Source of the DNA: Undaria pinnatifida
Taxonomy: Eukaryota; Sar; Phaeophyceae; Laminariales; Alariaceae
DNA: 64,000 nucleotides
Assembly (NCBI GenBank): GCA_012845835.1
Contig: JABAKD010000012.1
Location: 8,979,973 to 9,043,972, forward strand
Direction of reading: 5' to 3'
Shown: positions 44,119 to 53,314 of the stretch, piece after piece
Layout: every line of letters starts with the position of its first letter
Numbering within the stretch: position 1 is the stretch's first letter
Program-made: the position numbers and the translations under genes
Notes under the pieces: generated by a model
The model's database searches: none
The model's input: only the letters and a program-made list of their open reading frames with translations
What the model was told of the DNA's origin: nothing

Positions 44119-45290
44119 GTTGGTCCTGCCGCCTGACGTTTTGGCGTGCTACCCCTTGCACAAGCGTCCCTCCCTCTCAGACACCCAGGAGATGGCGGGT
44201 AAAGGCCGATTGCTTACAACAGACGATGACATCGTCCTACTTGTCCGTAACCCGACACCGCCGCCGACAAGGTCTGACAAACCCAACTCTATGGGGCAAG
44301 CTGCTTGCTTGCTAAACGACAAGCCGGTTCGCATCTACGTCCCCCTGCTCATGCGCCCTTAGATCATGCAAGTTTGTCATTCGACGACCTCTTGTCACCT
44401 TGGAACCACGCGCACGTTGCACATGCTGGAGCGGTTTTATTGGTGGATTGGCATGACTGTGTGCACCCGGAAGTGGCTTCGCCACTGCTTGAAATGCCAA
44501 GCGCGGAAAATTCCACGGCTGACTGTCCGCTGGCCAATCTCCATGCCTCCACCGGAAGGTCCAGGTGTCGCCGTCAGTGTTGGACCTATTCCACCATAGC
44601 CCCCCTCCAAAACCAGCAATTTTCTTAGACGAACCTTTCATGGTTGCTCGACACGAGGAAGAATGCTACGAAACAACGATCGTCGCATATTTCTTGTATG
44701 CGAAGGACTGTCGACCGATGACGTCGGGGTGGCGAGGGTAACCATATTTCAGAAGAAACGGCCGGGAGCTGGTTTCAAAGCCAGCAATTTCGTTAAAGAA
44801 AAGTTGGGGGGGGCTACCGTAGAACGACTCGTTGACTACATCGCCCCCCTTCCGGTCACACCACGAGGAAACACCTACATCTTACTGTTCACCAATCGCT
44901 CCAGTCATCGGGCCGTCATGTTCTCCGTCACTGCCGCTGAGTTCATCGCGGAGTGTGCAGCCAATATCCTGGTGAACCAAAACATTCCCTTGTAGGGGTG
45001 CCCGCGCACCATACTCTTAAACAACGGCTTACAGTTCTGCTCCAAGCTTTCACAAGCTGTATATCAGATGTTGGGCGTACGCAAGCTTGCTACAAGCTCC
45101 TATCATCCCAACTGTAACGGGGGCGTTGAGCGGGTGAACCACACTATGGCCCAAATGCTGGATATGGTCGTCAACGAGCGACAAGACAATTGGGTCTTGC
45201 ATCTGCCTCACGTCGAATTCGCTTACAACAACTCCGTCCGCGCGGCGACGGGCCTGGCGCCGAACGAACGACATTGTTACACAACGCCCT
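44119..45290 (+). pseudogene. Integrase: HHCC finger and DDE core, split by a MITE
   Basis: The finger is seen as CHSTTSCHLGTTRTLHMLER, FYWWIGM, TRKWLRHCLKCQARK (His/His...Cys-x2-Cys). MITE copy 2 interrupts after GPGVAVSV. The core resumes VDYIAPLPVTPRGNTYILLF (first catalytic Asp), has a TAG stop at 44994, then CPRTILLNNGLQFCSKL, where the second catalytic Asp is Asn, then SSYHPNCNGGVERVNHTMAQ with the catalytic Glu, and HVEFAYNNSVRAATGL. The residues are those of a Ty3/gypsy integrase. The copy is inactive. Confidence 0.9.
44583..44830 (-). mobile_element. MITE copy 2 (248 bp) inside integrase
   Basis: In opposite orientation to copies 1 and 3. The ends are GACCTATTCCACCATAGCCC and, reverse complemented, GAGTCGTTCTACGGTAGCCC. 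GTTG flanks both sides exactly (44579-44582 and 44831-44834), splitting the integrase codons that encode VSVDY: deleting the insert with one GTTG restores an uninterrupted frame there. Clean evidence of insertion after the retrotransposon arrived. Confidence 0.92.
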
Positions 45291-46325
45291 CACAGTTTCT
45301 TGTGTTTACCGCAGAAACTCCGCCCTCACGGACGCGCTGCGTCCGGCCCCTAACTTCGTTGTGGGTGGTTGGGCATGGGTGTACAACTCTGCCTCCACCA
45401 TCCGCCAGGGTACGAAAGCAAACACGGACGCCAAGGCGCTCAAGGCCAAACTCGTGCTTAACTGGACGGGCCCTTACAAGATTCTGGAGGTCGGTCGCTG
45501 CTCCGCCGCCGAGACCCCCGACGGCTCGCCACTCGCGGGCAACCTCCAATATTTGGACCTCCCTTCGGACCTGCCTGGTTCGGACGCTCGTCGGCGTGTG
45601 GCGATTGAACGCTGCAAGCCCTGCGCCAACCCCCACGATAACGGGGACATATCAAAATCCCTACCGGCGGGACTGACGCAGTATGTGCTCAAAAATTTTT
45701 CCAAGAAGTCCCCTCCGTACCACGTCACTCAAGACGATGTTCGACCCCCCTTCAACGGCTGGAAGTGGAGCAGATCACCGGTCATCACTCGGTCCGGGGG
45801 CGAGGTGGCGTCATCGCGATGCCGTACAAGATGCATTGGGCGGGACTCTCTGAATCTTTCTGGGAGCGGTGAATGGACTTCCATCTCTCCCACACCCACA
45901 TTTTTCGTTATTGGGCCGGTACTCCGGACCAGCACCGCCAAACCAACCGCCTCTACCGCTGAATGCCGATCGGGGTGGCACAGCGCGAGCTCTCCCGCAA
46001 CAACGGGGAGCGTTTCCTAGCGCCGGGCTACGCTTGTGTTACCCGCACCGATTGGCTCCGCCGCTACCACTACACGGTGCTTCCTAAGGGAGCCCACTAT
46101 TGGTACAAGAGAGACGATGGGTTATGGTGGCTTGGAAAAATCAGCGCGAGCACAACCGAGGACAAGGTATACCCGGTCCGCTTTCTGGACAACCCGGGGC
46201 CGATTAAACTTCCTCTTCCCCCGGCGCGCTACACGATTTCGACGGGAGCCCTAAGAGGCTCTTGGTGCCAGCAAGTTCACATCGCCAGCGCGTTTCCTCG
46301 GGGGATCCAACGTAACGTAGTATGA
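45291..46325 (+). pseudogene. C-terminal polyprotein with Tudor/chromo-like domain
   Basis: After integrase, frames read LRPAPNFVVGGWAWVYNSAS, LNWTGPYKILEVG and QYLDLPSDLPGSDARRRVAI (the integrase C-terminal SH3-like part), then after a slip a clean 120-residue frame (45963-46325) with RTDWLRRYHYTVLPKGAHYW, then YKRDDGLWWLGKISA, VYPVRFLDNPGPIKL and a TAG stop. Aromatic residues in the 'WYK...D-G-WWLGKI...V-F-D-P' pattern resemble Tudor or chromo-type folds that direct insertion to modified chromatin in gypsy elements. The assignment is by pattern only. Confidence 0.65.
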
Positions 46326-46785
46326 ATCTCGAGACGCGACCGTGGCCAGTTGACTTTCAAGCCACCGCCGCTCCTCGATATTTCTCCATTTTTTTTCAGG
46401 GTTATGGGGTTTGGAGTTTTGACCTTTGGGTTGTTCGCGGTGTTTCGAGCGTTTTTTGCCTGGGTGTGGGGCGGTTCTAACCATTTCTTCTTAGTCCTGC
46501 CGCCCCCGCCCCCTCGCCCTGTGCCGGGCCAGGGTCCGGGTGATCACGCCGCTATCTGAGGCGCAGGACTGCCGGCTTTCGCGTTTGTTCATTTTCGCCC
46601 TCCCGACGCCCTCGTCTGCCCAGAGCCGGGGGGCGACCAGGGCACCCTGTTCGTGCATAATGTGGTACAGGGCTGTATACGGGACTGTGTGTTTTCTTTG
46701 AGTTTTTTTGTGTTGTATTTTTTCTACTTGTTTCTGCTAACCACTTCTCCCCCTCGCGGGGCTGTAGTTGGTGTCACGTTCCATT
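46326..46785 (+). other. Retrotransposon 3' untranslated region, left part
   Basis: No conserved coding after the TAG stop. T-rich and C-rich patches and a 69-residue chance frame. Expected 3' UTR before MITE copy 3. Confidence 0.45.
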
Positions 46786-46789
46786 CCGG

Positions 46790-47039
46790 GGGTCGTTCTG
46801 CGGTAGCCCCGCCAACTTTTCTTTAACAATTTCGTCGGTTTCAAAATCAGCTCCCGGTCGTATCTCCTGAAATACGGTGCCCCTCGACACCCCGACGTCG
46901 TCGATCGTTAGAACCTTTGCACACAAGAAATTATATGGCTACTTTTCTTTCAATAGTGTCCTTCCTTGGGTCAAGCAGCAATGAAACGTTCGTTGAAGAA
47001 AATCGCTGGTTTTGGGGGGGCTCTATCGTAGAATCAGTC
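46790..47039 (+). mobile_element. MITE copy 3 (250 bp) in the 3' UTR
   Basis: The ends are GGGTCGTTCTGCGGTAGCCC and, reverse complemented, GACTGATTCTACGATAGAGC, with perfect CCGG flanks (46786-46789 and 47040-47043). The interior shares AACTTTTCTTTAAC, TCAGCTCCCGG, CGTATCTCCTGAAA and TCGCTGGTTTTGGGGGGG with copies 1 and 2. Same family, same orientation as copy 1. No protein is encoded. Confidence 0.9.
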
Positions 47040-47043
47040 CCGG

Positions 47044-47597
47044 GTATTTGTCGTTTCCTCATCTAACCCCCACCATGCCAATGGTCCGCGGGAGGTTTTT
47101 GGCATGACTTCTTCCTTGTATTAGCGCCTGTGTTCCCCTTCCTTTCGACAAAGGTTTGCCTTGTCATAGCGCCTTTTCTGTGGTTTGTTTGCCGTAGAGC
47201 CTTTTCTGCCCCCCCCCCCCCCCCCGCCACACCGGCGGTACGCGGCAGGTTGTCAATGGGTGGTTTTCCTTGTTGTAGGGTCTGCGTTTCCTTCAACTGC
47301 TTTTCTTCGCGTTTTCCTGGCTCTATAGCCAGGCCGTCAGAGGTGTGGGAGTGGGTTTTGAGGAGCCGCATCTTCGACTCATCACGGTCTAGTTCGTAGC
47401 ACCGGAGTTTCCCCGAATCTCCGATATATCTGCATATTATGCGGCTCACCAGAGTGGGCTAGTACGGCCTTGAAAGGCCTGCAGTTGTCTGATTCGATAG
47501 GTAATTGGCTGTTTTCGTATGATAGAGTTAGCGTTTTTCATTCGGAAAGGAAACCGAGGCATGCGCCTCGGCTCTCTGTTGCTATCCGAGGCGCGGG
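47044..47597 (+). other. Retrotransposon 3' untranslated region, right part
   Basis: It contains a C-run (47210-47225) and, near the LTR, a purine stretch GGAAAGGAAACCGAGG (47546-47561) followed by an inverted pair CCGAGGCATGCGCCTCGG. The purine stretch may be the degenerate polypurine tract, although it is about 35 bp from the LTR. Confidence 0.4.
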
Positions 47598-47715
47598 TGG
47601 AAAATGATGACGCTGCTTCTCTACTACGGCCAAGAAAGTGAGTACTTGTCGAGGACCTGCTCAATAGGCAGACCTGCACAGGGGACAATCTGTGTCCCCA
47701 CCCAATGACTTAACA
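47598..47715 (+). repeat. 3' LTR
   Basis: Starts TGGAAAATGAT and ends GACTTAACA, homologous to 33619-33734 over its full length with a 2-bp insertion (CTGCACAGG versus CTACAGG). It marks the right border of the element. Confidence 0.75.
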
Positions 47716-48390
47716 CATACTGCTGCGTTTAGCATACAACAGAGCTTTTACATTTTATTTTTGTCTGTTATTACCTTTATTTGGCATAGTACGAGTATTT
47801 CGTACCAGTCCGATTCAAAATTTATTTAGGGGCAGATGGAAACATGAGTTTTGTTTCATTTACATTAATTTTTACTAGAGTATTTCTTGTACTTTTCGCC
47901 ACACGTCAACAAAACTGCTCGTTTCGATGTTTATCATACATCATCGCCCTTTGCCGGTAATTTTGCGTAGTCTGGTCCGAGTAGCTACTTGGTTGTGTCG
48001 ACATACACAAATAAAAAAGAGAAGAAAAGAAAGGAAAGCGTAAAAAAAAAACAAAGGGAGGTGGTAGGGATGCCGATAATCCAACTCCGACCGTCCGTTT
48101 CGTACGTAGTCTTCCTTTCAATAAATTTTGCTTCTTCATCCAAACTGCCCCTATATTTAGAATCGGACTGGAATACACTTGTTGTTGCCGATCAGAACCA
48201 GGAATATCAGTAGACGCACGGTTGACGGTCTAGTTTTGTCCCGCCAAGGCCTCGTTAGACGTAATGCAATTGTTTTACTAGTATAAAGCAGTATAAAGCT
48301 GTCATTGGCCGTGGTCCGTCAAAAGTCAAGAGAGTGCCGTCAACGGACATACGTCTATCTTTGATCAGATCGTGAAATAGCCAGCAAAAA
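47716..48390. other. Gene-free stretch
   Basis: AT-rich relative to the retrotransposon, without a recognised gene or repeat. Confidence 0.4.
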
Positions 48391-49526
48391 TACACAATAC
48401 AGGGCAATCAACTATGCACACGCAGCTCTTGGCATTTATCAAGTCGCTAGTTGCACCAAATCATGGGCCTCTTCTGTCTGCCCCCTTCACATTTTGTTGT
48501 ATTCTTCCTTGCGCAAGCTTAGCGGGAGGCGTAGGCCGCCCGCGACGCGGAGCCTTGGTAGATACCAGGTAATACGTATTATACGTACACAGCTGCTATA
48601 TTCTTCGCCCCCCCCCCCCCCCCTTTTTTTCTTCCTCGCTCTCTCTTGCTCAAACGCCCCACCTAATATCGAAATCCGCCAGAGTAATAAAAACTTCCAC
48701 GCCCTGGATATCGCCTCATTATCTTTTTGGAGCCGTCCATGCCGCTGCTGCAATTCCCACCCCCCCCCGCGCCCCCAACGCCCCCTCCTTCCCCGCCACC
48801 CGCACCATCGCCTAGACCTAGCACCACGCGTATAGCAAACCCCTACATCTATGCGACCTAAAGCCCTTCCCCCCCCGCCCCCCCCGCCACATTCCCCCCC
48901 CTACCCAACAAGAAGGATTTATGGTTTCCACGCACAAATTGAGCTGCCCCACCCGCCCCACCCCCTCCCTCCCCCCCTCCCGCCCCCCTTTTGATCAAAA
49001 TCAGGCCCCCACGTCCTTAAAAACTCCGCCCTCCCCTCACCGGTTATTCGACTTACAGGATTCATTCACTTGATAATAAACTGATGCATTTCCTTCCACA
49101 GCTGTCAGAATTTTGTCCCCCTCAGAAACGGGTTTAATAGTTTCCGCGCACAGACTGCCTAACATCACCCTGTTGACCCTGATAGCTACACTGCTGTAGT
49201 TGCAAGGGGACTCGTCGATCTATATCCGTAATGAGGACACACAACCCGTAATACGCGCGATGGGAGTATCACACGCAGCTTGCAAAGATGAGTATTTTAA
49301 TTTTCATAATACATTGGTGGTCTGATAGTATAAAGTACAAGGCCGCCGCTCCGCGGGCGGCTGACGCCGCCCGCTACGCTCGCGCAAGGCAAGGAAGAAT
49401 GCAACTAAAAACATACTCCGAGTATGTAAATGGGGCAGAAAGAAGAGGCCCATGATTTGGTGCGAACAGCGATTTGATAATGCCAAGAGCTGCTTGTGCA
49501 GAGCAAATTGCCCTGTTGTGCTCAGC
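48391..49526. mobile_element. 1.1-kb element with long inverted ends enclosing an inverted G-rich array block
   Basis: The left 170 bp (48391-48560) and the right 195 bp (49330-49526) are diverged inverted copies. Both contain ACAGGGCAAT, GCAGCTCTTGGCATT, CACCAAATCATGGGCCTC and TTCTTCCTTGCG-type sequence ending in a GC-rich GGCGGCGT/ACGCCGCC region. Between them (about 48600-49310) lie modules 1-3 of the G-rich repeat family on the minus strand, with C runs. This is either a long-TIR transposon that has captured the repeat or a foldback element of which the G-rich family is the normal cargo. Confidence 0.65.
48600..49310 (-). repeat. Modular G-rich repeat array, block 4 (inverted)
   Basis: On the minus strand the order is module 1 (from about 49305, ending in the GTGCGCGGAAACTATTAAAC box near 49150), a second GTGCGTGGAAACCATAAATC box near 48938, module 2 near 48857-48795 and module 3 near 48745-48643, then C-run spacers. 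The order is the same as in blocks 1-3, so the whole composite has moved as a unit. Confidence 0.8.
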
Positions 49527-50610
49527 TGTGCTGTGTGCGTTTGTTACCGGTGTTACGTTCTGATCGGCAGTATGGGGGTATATTGCGTGGGGGAAAAAAC
49601 AGGGGGCCGTGAAAGATCAAATACATGCAGAAAATAAAAAAAAGGAAAAGTAGTACTGTACTCCGTGCACAACAACACGCATTATACCCGGTGCTGCTCT
49701 ATGTTCGAAAGAAAGCACACAGCGCAGCGACACAGCACCGCAGCGAAGGGCACGGCACCGCACCGCACGGCTCCGCACGGCTCCGCACGGTGCTGCGCTT
49801 CTGGGCTATATATAGCCGGACTGGTCTGAGCTGGGCGTGCATGTGATCCAACAGCGTAGTATTTGATGGTATGTACAAACCTGATGTAGTAGTATTGGTA
49901 TGTACTATTGGCGTTTGGTATTTCGAACGAAGCTGGAAAGCAAAGAAAAGCTGGAAAGGTTCCGCAAGTAATATGGAAGTTGGAGCCCTGAGAGGCCAGG
50001 GATGGGCAATCCCTGAGAAAGACAAAATTAAGTAAGTCTATAGAGTACACAGCAGTACACAGCAAATTGCAGTGTGTTTGTGTGTGCCTGACTGCTTGTT
50101 TTCGTTTTGTCGGATTTCGAAATACAAAAGGGAACATCAGCATCATCCGCGCACGACTCTATAGTAGGCGCAGCATCAGGGCAAAGCAACGCGGCGGTTC
50201 CTTCCTGCTTCCGACTAACGACTTTGCGGGTGGTCGACTGGAACATCCCCCCTTCCCGAATACATAAGGCTTCCGAAGTAGTTATAACTCCATCGTTATA
50301 CCTTTCTTTCTATTTTTCTGCTCTCGTATGTACGATACTCGTCGAGGTTCAAGACCTCTAGGCCGGCAGCTATGGAAGAGAATGAGCACCCCGTCTGGGC
50401 AGAGCTTCGAGATATGCAGGCGCACGAGCGGGTGAGTTTAACGGTGTCGCGTAGAAAATACGGCCGTAAAGATCGGGCGCCATCAATGTACTAGTGCTTT
50501 CTGAAGAGCGTCGAGGTTGAACCCGGCGGCCCAACGACAGAGACAAAGTGTGTCGAGAGAAGTCTTGAATACAGCGGTAGATGCAGCTGAAGGTCTTTTC
50601 ACGGCCACCG
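49527..50610. other. Gene-free stretch
   Basis: Only a short GC-rich simple tract (GGCTCCGCAC repeats, 49765-49795) stands out. No exon recognised. Confidence 0.4.
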
Positions 50611-50612
50611 GC

Positions 50613-51090
50613 CACGGACAACTAAGGCTATGCAGTGGTCCAGAGTATCCTCGTGAAAGCTGTGATTACTTCACGAGGTGCTTGTTGGCTTTGCAGAAGT
50701 TGGTGATATGCTGTAAAAGACGGCAGAAACTTGTTCTCGTAGATTTCGGGTGTGTTGGGAGTTGATTTTGTTGAAGAACCCAGCAACATCGAGTATGTAC
50801 CAAAGCAACGAGATTGACAACGAGAGTTCAAGCACCATCCAGCCACGGACAACCAAAAGGCTACGGTCGTATGTAGTGGTCTAGAGTATCCTCGTGAAAG
50901 CTGTGATTACTTCACGAGGTGCTTGTTGGCTTTGCAGAAGTTGGTGATACTGTATGCTGTAAAAGACGGCAGAAACTTGTTCTCGTAGATTTCGGGTGTG
51001 TTGGGAGTCAATTTTGTTGACTGTTGAAGAACCCAGCAGCATCGAGTATGTACCAAAGCAACGAGATTGACGACGAGAGTTCAAGCACCA
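50613..51090. repeat. Two tandem copies of a roughly 240-bp unit
   Basis: The copies at about 50613-50850 and 50850-51090 share CCACGGACAACTAAGGCTA (or CCACGGACAACCAAAAGGC), AGAGTATCCTCGTGAAAGC, GTTCTCGTAGATTTCGGGTG and GAACCCAGCA with CATCGAGTATG. They differ mainly by small insertions. No coding capacity. Confidence 0.85.
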
Positions 51091-51162
51091 TTGGTACTTG
51101 TCCGTAGAGCTCCAATGACAACCCATTGGTACTTGTCCGTAGAGCTCCAATGACAACCCACG
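51090..51162. repeat. 33-bp tandem duplication
   Basis: TTGGTACTTGTCCGTAGAGC followed by TCCAATGACAACCCA occurs twice in direct succession at the right edge of the 240-bp duplication. Very recent. Confidence 0.9.
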
Positions 51163-51850
51163 ACGACGTCTGAAGTGCTGCAATCTGGAGTAAGAAGCTG
51201 AGTATAAGGCAACCTGAAGATCTCCAGTGTCTAGTGTACCACGTGAGGCGTACCTGGTACCTGGTACCACCAGGTACCTGCTATAACACAGCAGTAGGGA
51301 AAAGAGGGAAACAACAGCGTGTCTCGATTGCCACAGGCTCGCGTACATGCGATGCAGGTGCAGCAGTATGGGCCCGCCAAGAAGAAATCATATTAGGAGT
51401 GGGCCTCAGATTCTTATTGTGACACCACCCTCACCCTTGGACAACCTTGAGCGTTGACTATTGTATGGTATTTAGGGTAGCGCTCGCCGTTGAGCACGAT
51501 TTCTTAGTCCAATTTCTGAGCGTCCGCTCAAAAGTGAGCATCATTTTCTTATTGGACACTTCCTCATTGGCGGGCCCATACTATCAATATTGTACTACTG
51601 CACAGCACTTTGGTAGAACCCGACCATTCGGTAGCAGAAAAAATCCTGTAGGCCTAGATGGGATCGACACACTGAAATCTGAAACTAAGCAGGGGCATCT
51701 ACAACAATCACCAGCCCATTACAAGTAGCGCTCGGGGGGTGTTCGATACGAGCGTTATGATATAACGAGTCCAGCACTACATTCAGTGGTGTTTTCGTAG
51801 CTCCGAAGCCCCTTTTAACGGATCTCGCGATAAGAGAAGGCGGTACCGTA

Positions 51851-51998
51851 GGTGGCCCCTTTCAAGGGATCATGGATATGGAAAAGGACCTCAAATTTCG
51901 TGTATAGCACCATGGTTTTTCAGGTAGTGCTTTCCCTTCATCCCTGGTAGTGGACACAACACTCAATAAGTGATCCCAGGTTCCTTGAAAGGGGCCGC
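51851..51998. mobile_element. 148-bp TA-target MITE
   Basis: The left end GGTGGCCCCTTTCAAGG and the reverse complement of the right end GCGGCCCCTTTCAAGG are inverted repeats, flanked by TA on both sides (51849-51850 and 51999-52000). This fits a small Tc1-mariner-type MITE. It is unrelated in sequence to the pogo-like pair at 11580 and 21035. Confidence 0.7.
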
Positions 51999-52000
51999 TA

Positions 52001-53314
52001 CACTCTCTCGCTTCAAGATACCACTTACTACATTGCTATAATAACGAGTTGCATGCTCCCCAATTGTCACATAAACGATCGAGCTCCACTTACATTGACC
52101 AGGAAGGAACAGATTTAGGTTTGTTGAGAGACGTCGGTGTATCAGAGACCTTGCCGCCCGACGCACTATTGTCCCTTAAAAGGGACTACTAACTGTGTGC
52201 TAGGGACCTTAAATTCCTGCGCCCGTTTTTGCCCACTACAATCAGTATTTGAGACATGGTCCCTGTTGGTGGTTGTAACGCTGAAGGAGGGACTCCAGGT
52301 CCCTAAAAATGAACTAACACGCCCTGTATCCCGCTTGAGAAAACGCGTCATTCATCTACAGCCAGCAGAGGAAACCGCCTTCGTGCGGCCCTTGTGTCCC
52401 GTGTTCCGCATGTCGCCTTATCGGCTTTTTGGTGCCTTGAAACGGTCAAGTCCACACGTTATGGGACCTAGGTCCCTTAAATGTAGACAGTTCGGGTAAG
52501 GTACGTTGATATATGAGGAACCTCTAGTGCCGAACGCACTAATGTTAAGATACGGCCTTCATAGTAGAACCTAAAGGACTACCTTGTACCTGGTATAACG
52601 GTGCCATATGTATATGTATATGAGTGCGTACTCTTCTAGCTCGATTGAACGTTGTAGGTATGTAGCAGGGAAAGCTGAAAGCTTGAAGTTGTAGAGTCAA
52701 GTACCCTAAAGCTCTGCGAGTGTAGGAACTCATTATTGTATAATACGTGGAGCTATGGAATGAGATGCCGTTGGTTACGTACGCGTGGTGGCGGAATTTG
52801 AAGGTGGTGTGCCGACTATCGCGGTCATTGTCCCTCGATCGGTATCTTGATCATGTTGGTGTGTAAGCCCACAGACAAATCCTTCCCATTTGCTGTGCAA
52901 CTATTGTACCACAGCTGCATGCAAATGATTGATGCCAACGAACATCGGAGATAGCAGACATCCTATATCTCGTACATACATAGAAGCAGGGGTTTCTAGC
53001 TTGACAAGCTTGCTGATGGGGGATGGGGGGCTTTTTGTCCACTTACGAAATTTCACGATAAGCACGGCGAAGATCTACCATTACGAGGCATATGGCTGAA
53101 GCAGCATAACAGGTTTCTCGTCGCTCTACGTGTGGCACTGTCTGCGCTGGACAAGTGCATGTTGCAGGATGTAGAGATATGAAGGTGCATCGAAGGCCAA
53201 CACGCGAAACCGGTTCCGCTGCTGCTCGCTGGTTGCATGTACATTTCGTTGGTGTAAACTACTGTATACCAATGCCAGCCCCTCGTCCAACTCCATCGCC
53301 CGTCGCCATCTTTT
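52001..53314. other. Gene-free stretch upstream of ATG9
   Basis: The motif GTCCCTTAAA recurs (near 52170, 52294 and 52472), once as a palindrome GTCCCTTAAAAGGGAC, suggesting an old terminal-repeat element. The ATG9 promoter should lie at the right end, but I see no TATA box or other site I can defend. Confidence 0.35.

Larger units (their letters stand above)
33619..47715 (+). mobile_element. Decayed Ty3/gypsy LTR retrotransposon with NADAR domain, about 14 kb
   Basis: Direct repeats of 116 and 118 bp at the two ends enclose, in order on the plus strand, gag-like sequence, a NADAR domain, retropepsin, reverse transcriptase, RNase H, an integrase with HHCC finger and a Tudor/chromo-like C-terminal domain. 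The PR-RT-RH-IN order is Ty3/gypsy. Coding parts are broken by several frameshifts and stops, and two catalytic Asp are replaced by Asn, so the copy is dead. Insertions inside it: MITEs at 41633, 44583 and 46790, a dispersed repeat at 37465 and a 133-bp tandem duplication at 36624. Removing these leaves about 13 kb. No matching target duplication is visible outside the LTRs (TCTGG versus CATAC). Confidence 0.9.

Noticed and set aside
51640-51720. A 5S rRNA-like phrase (CTAAGCAGGG, with GATGGGATCGAC nearby)
   Set aside because: Only about a dozen bases agree with 5S rRNA and the rest does not; the order of the two phrases also differs.
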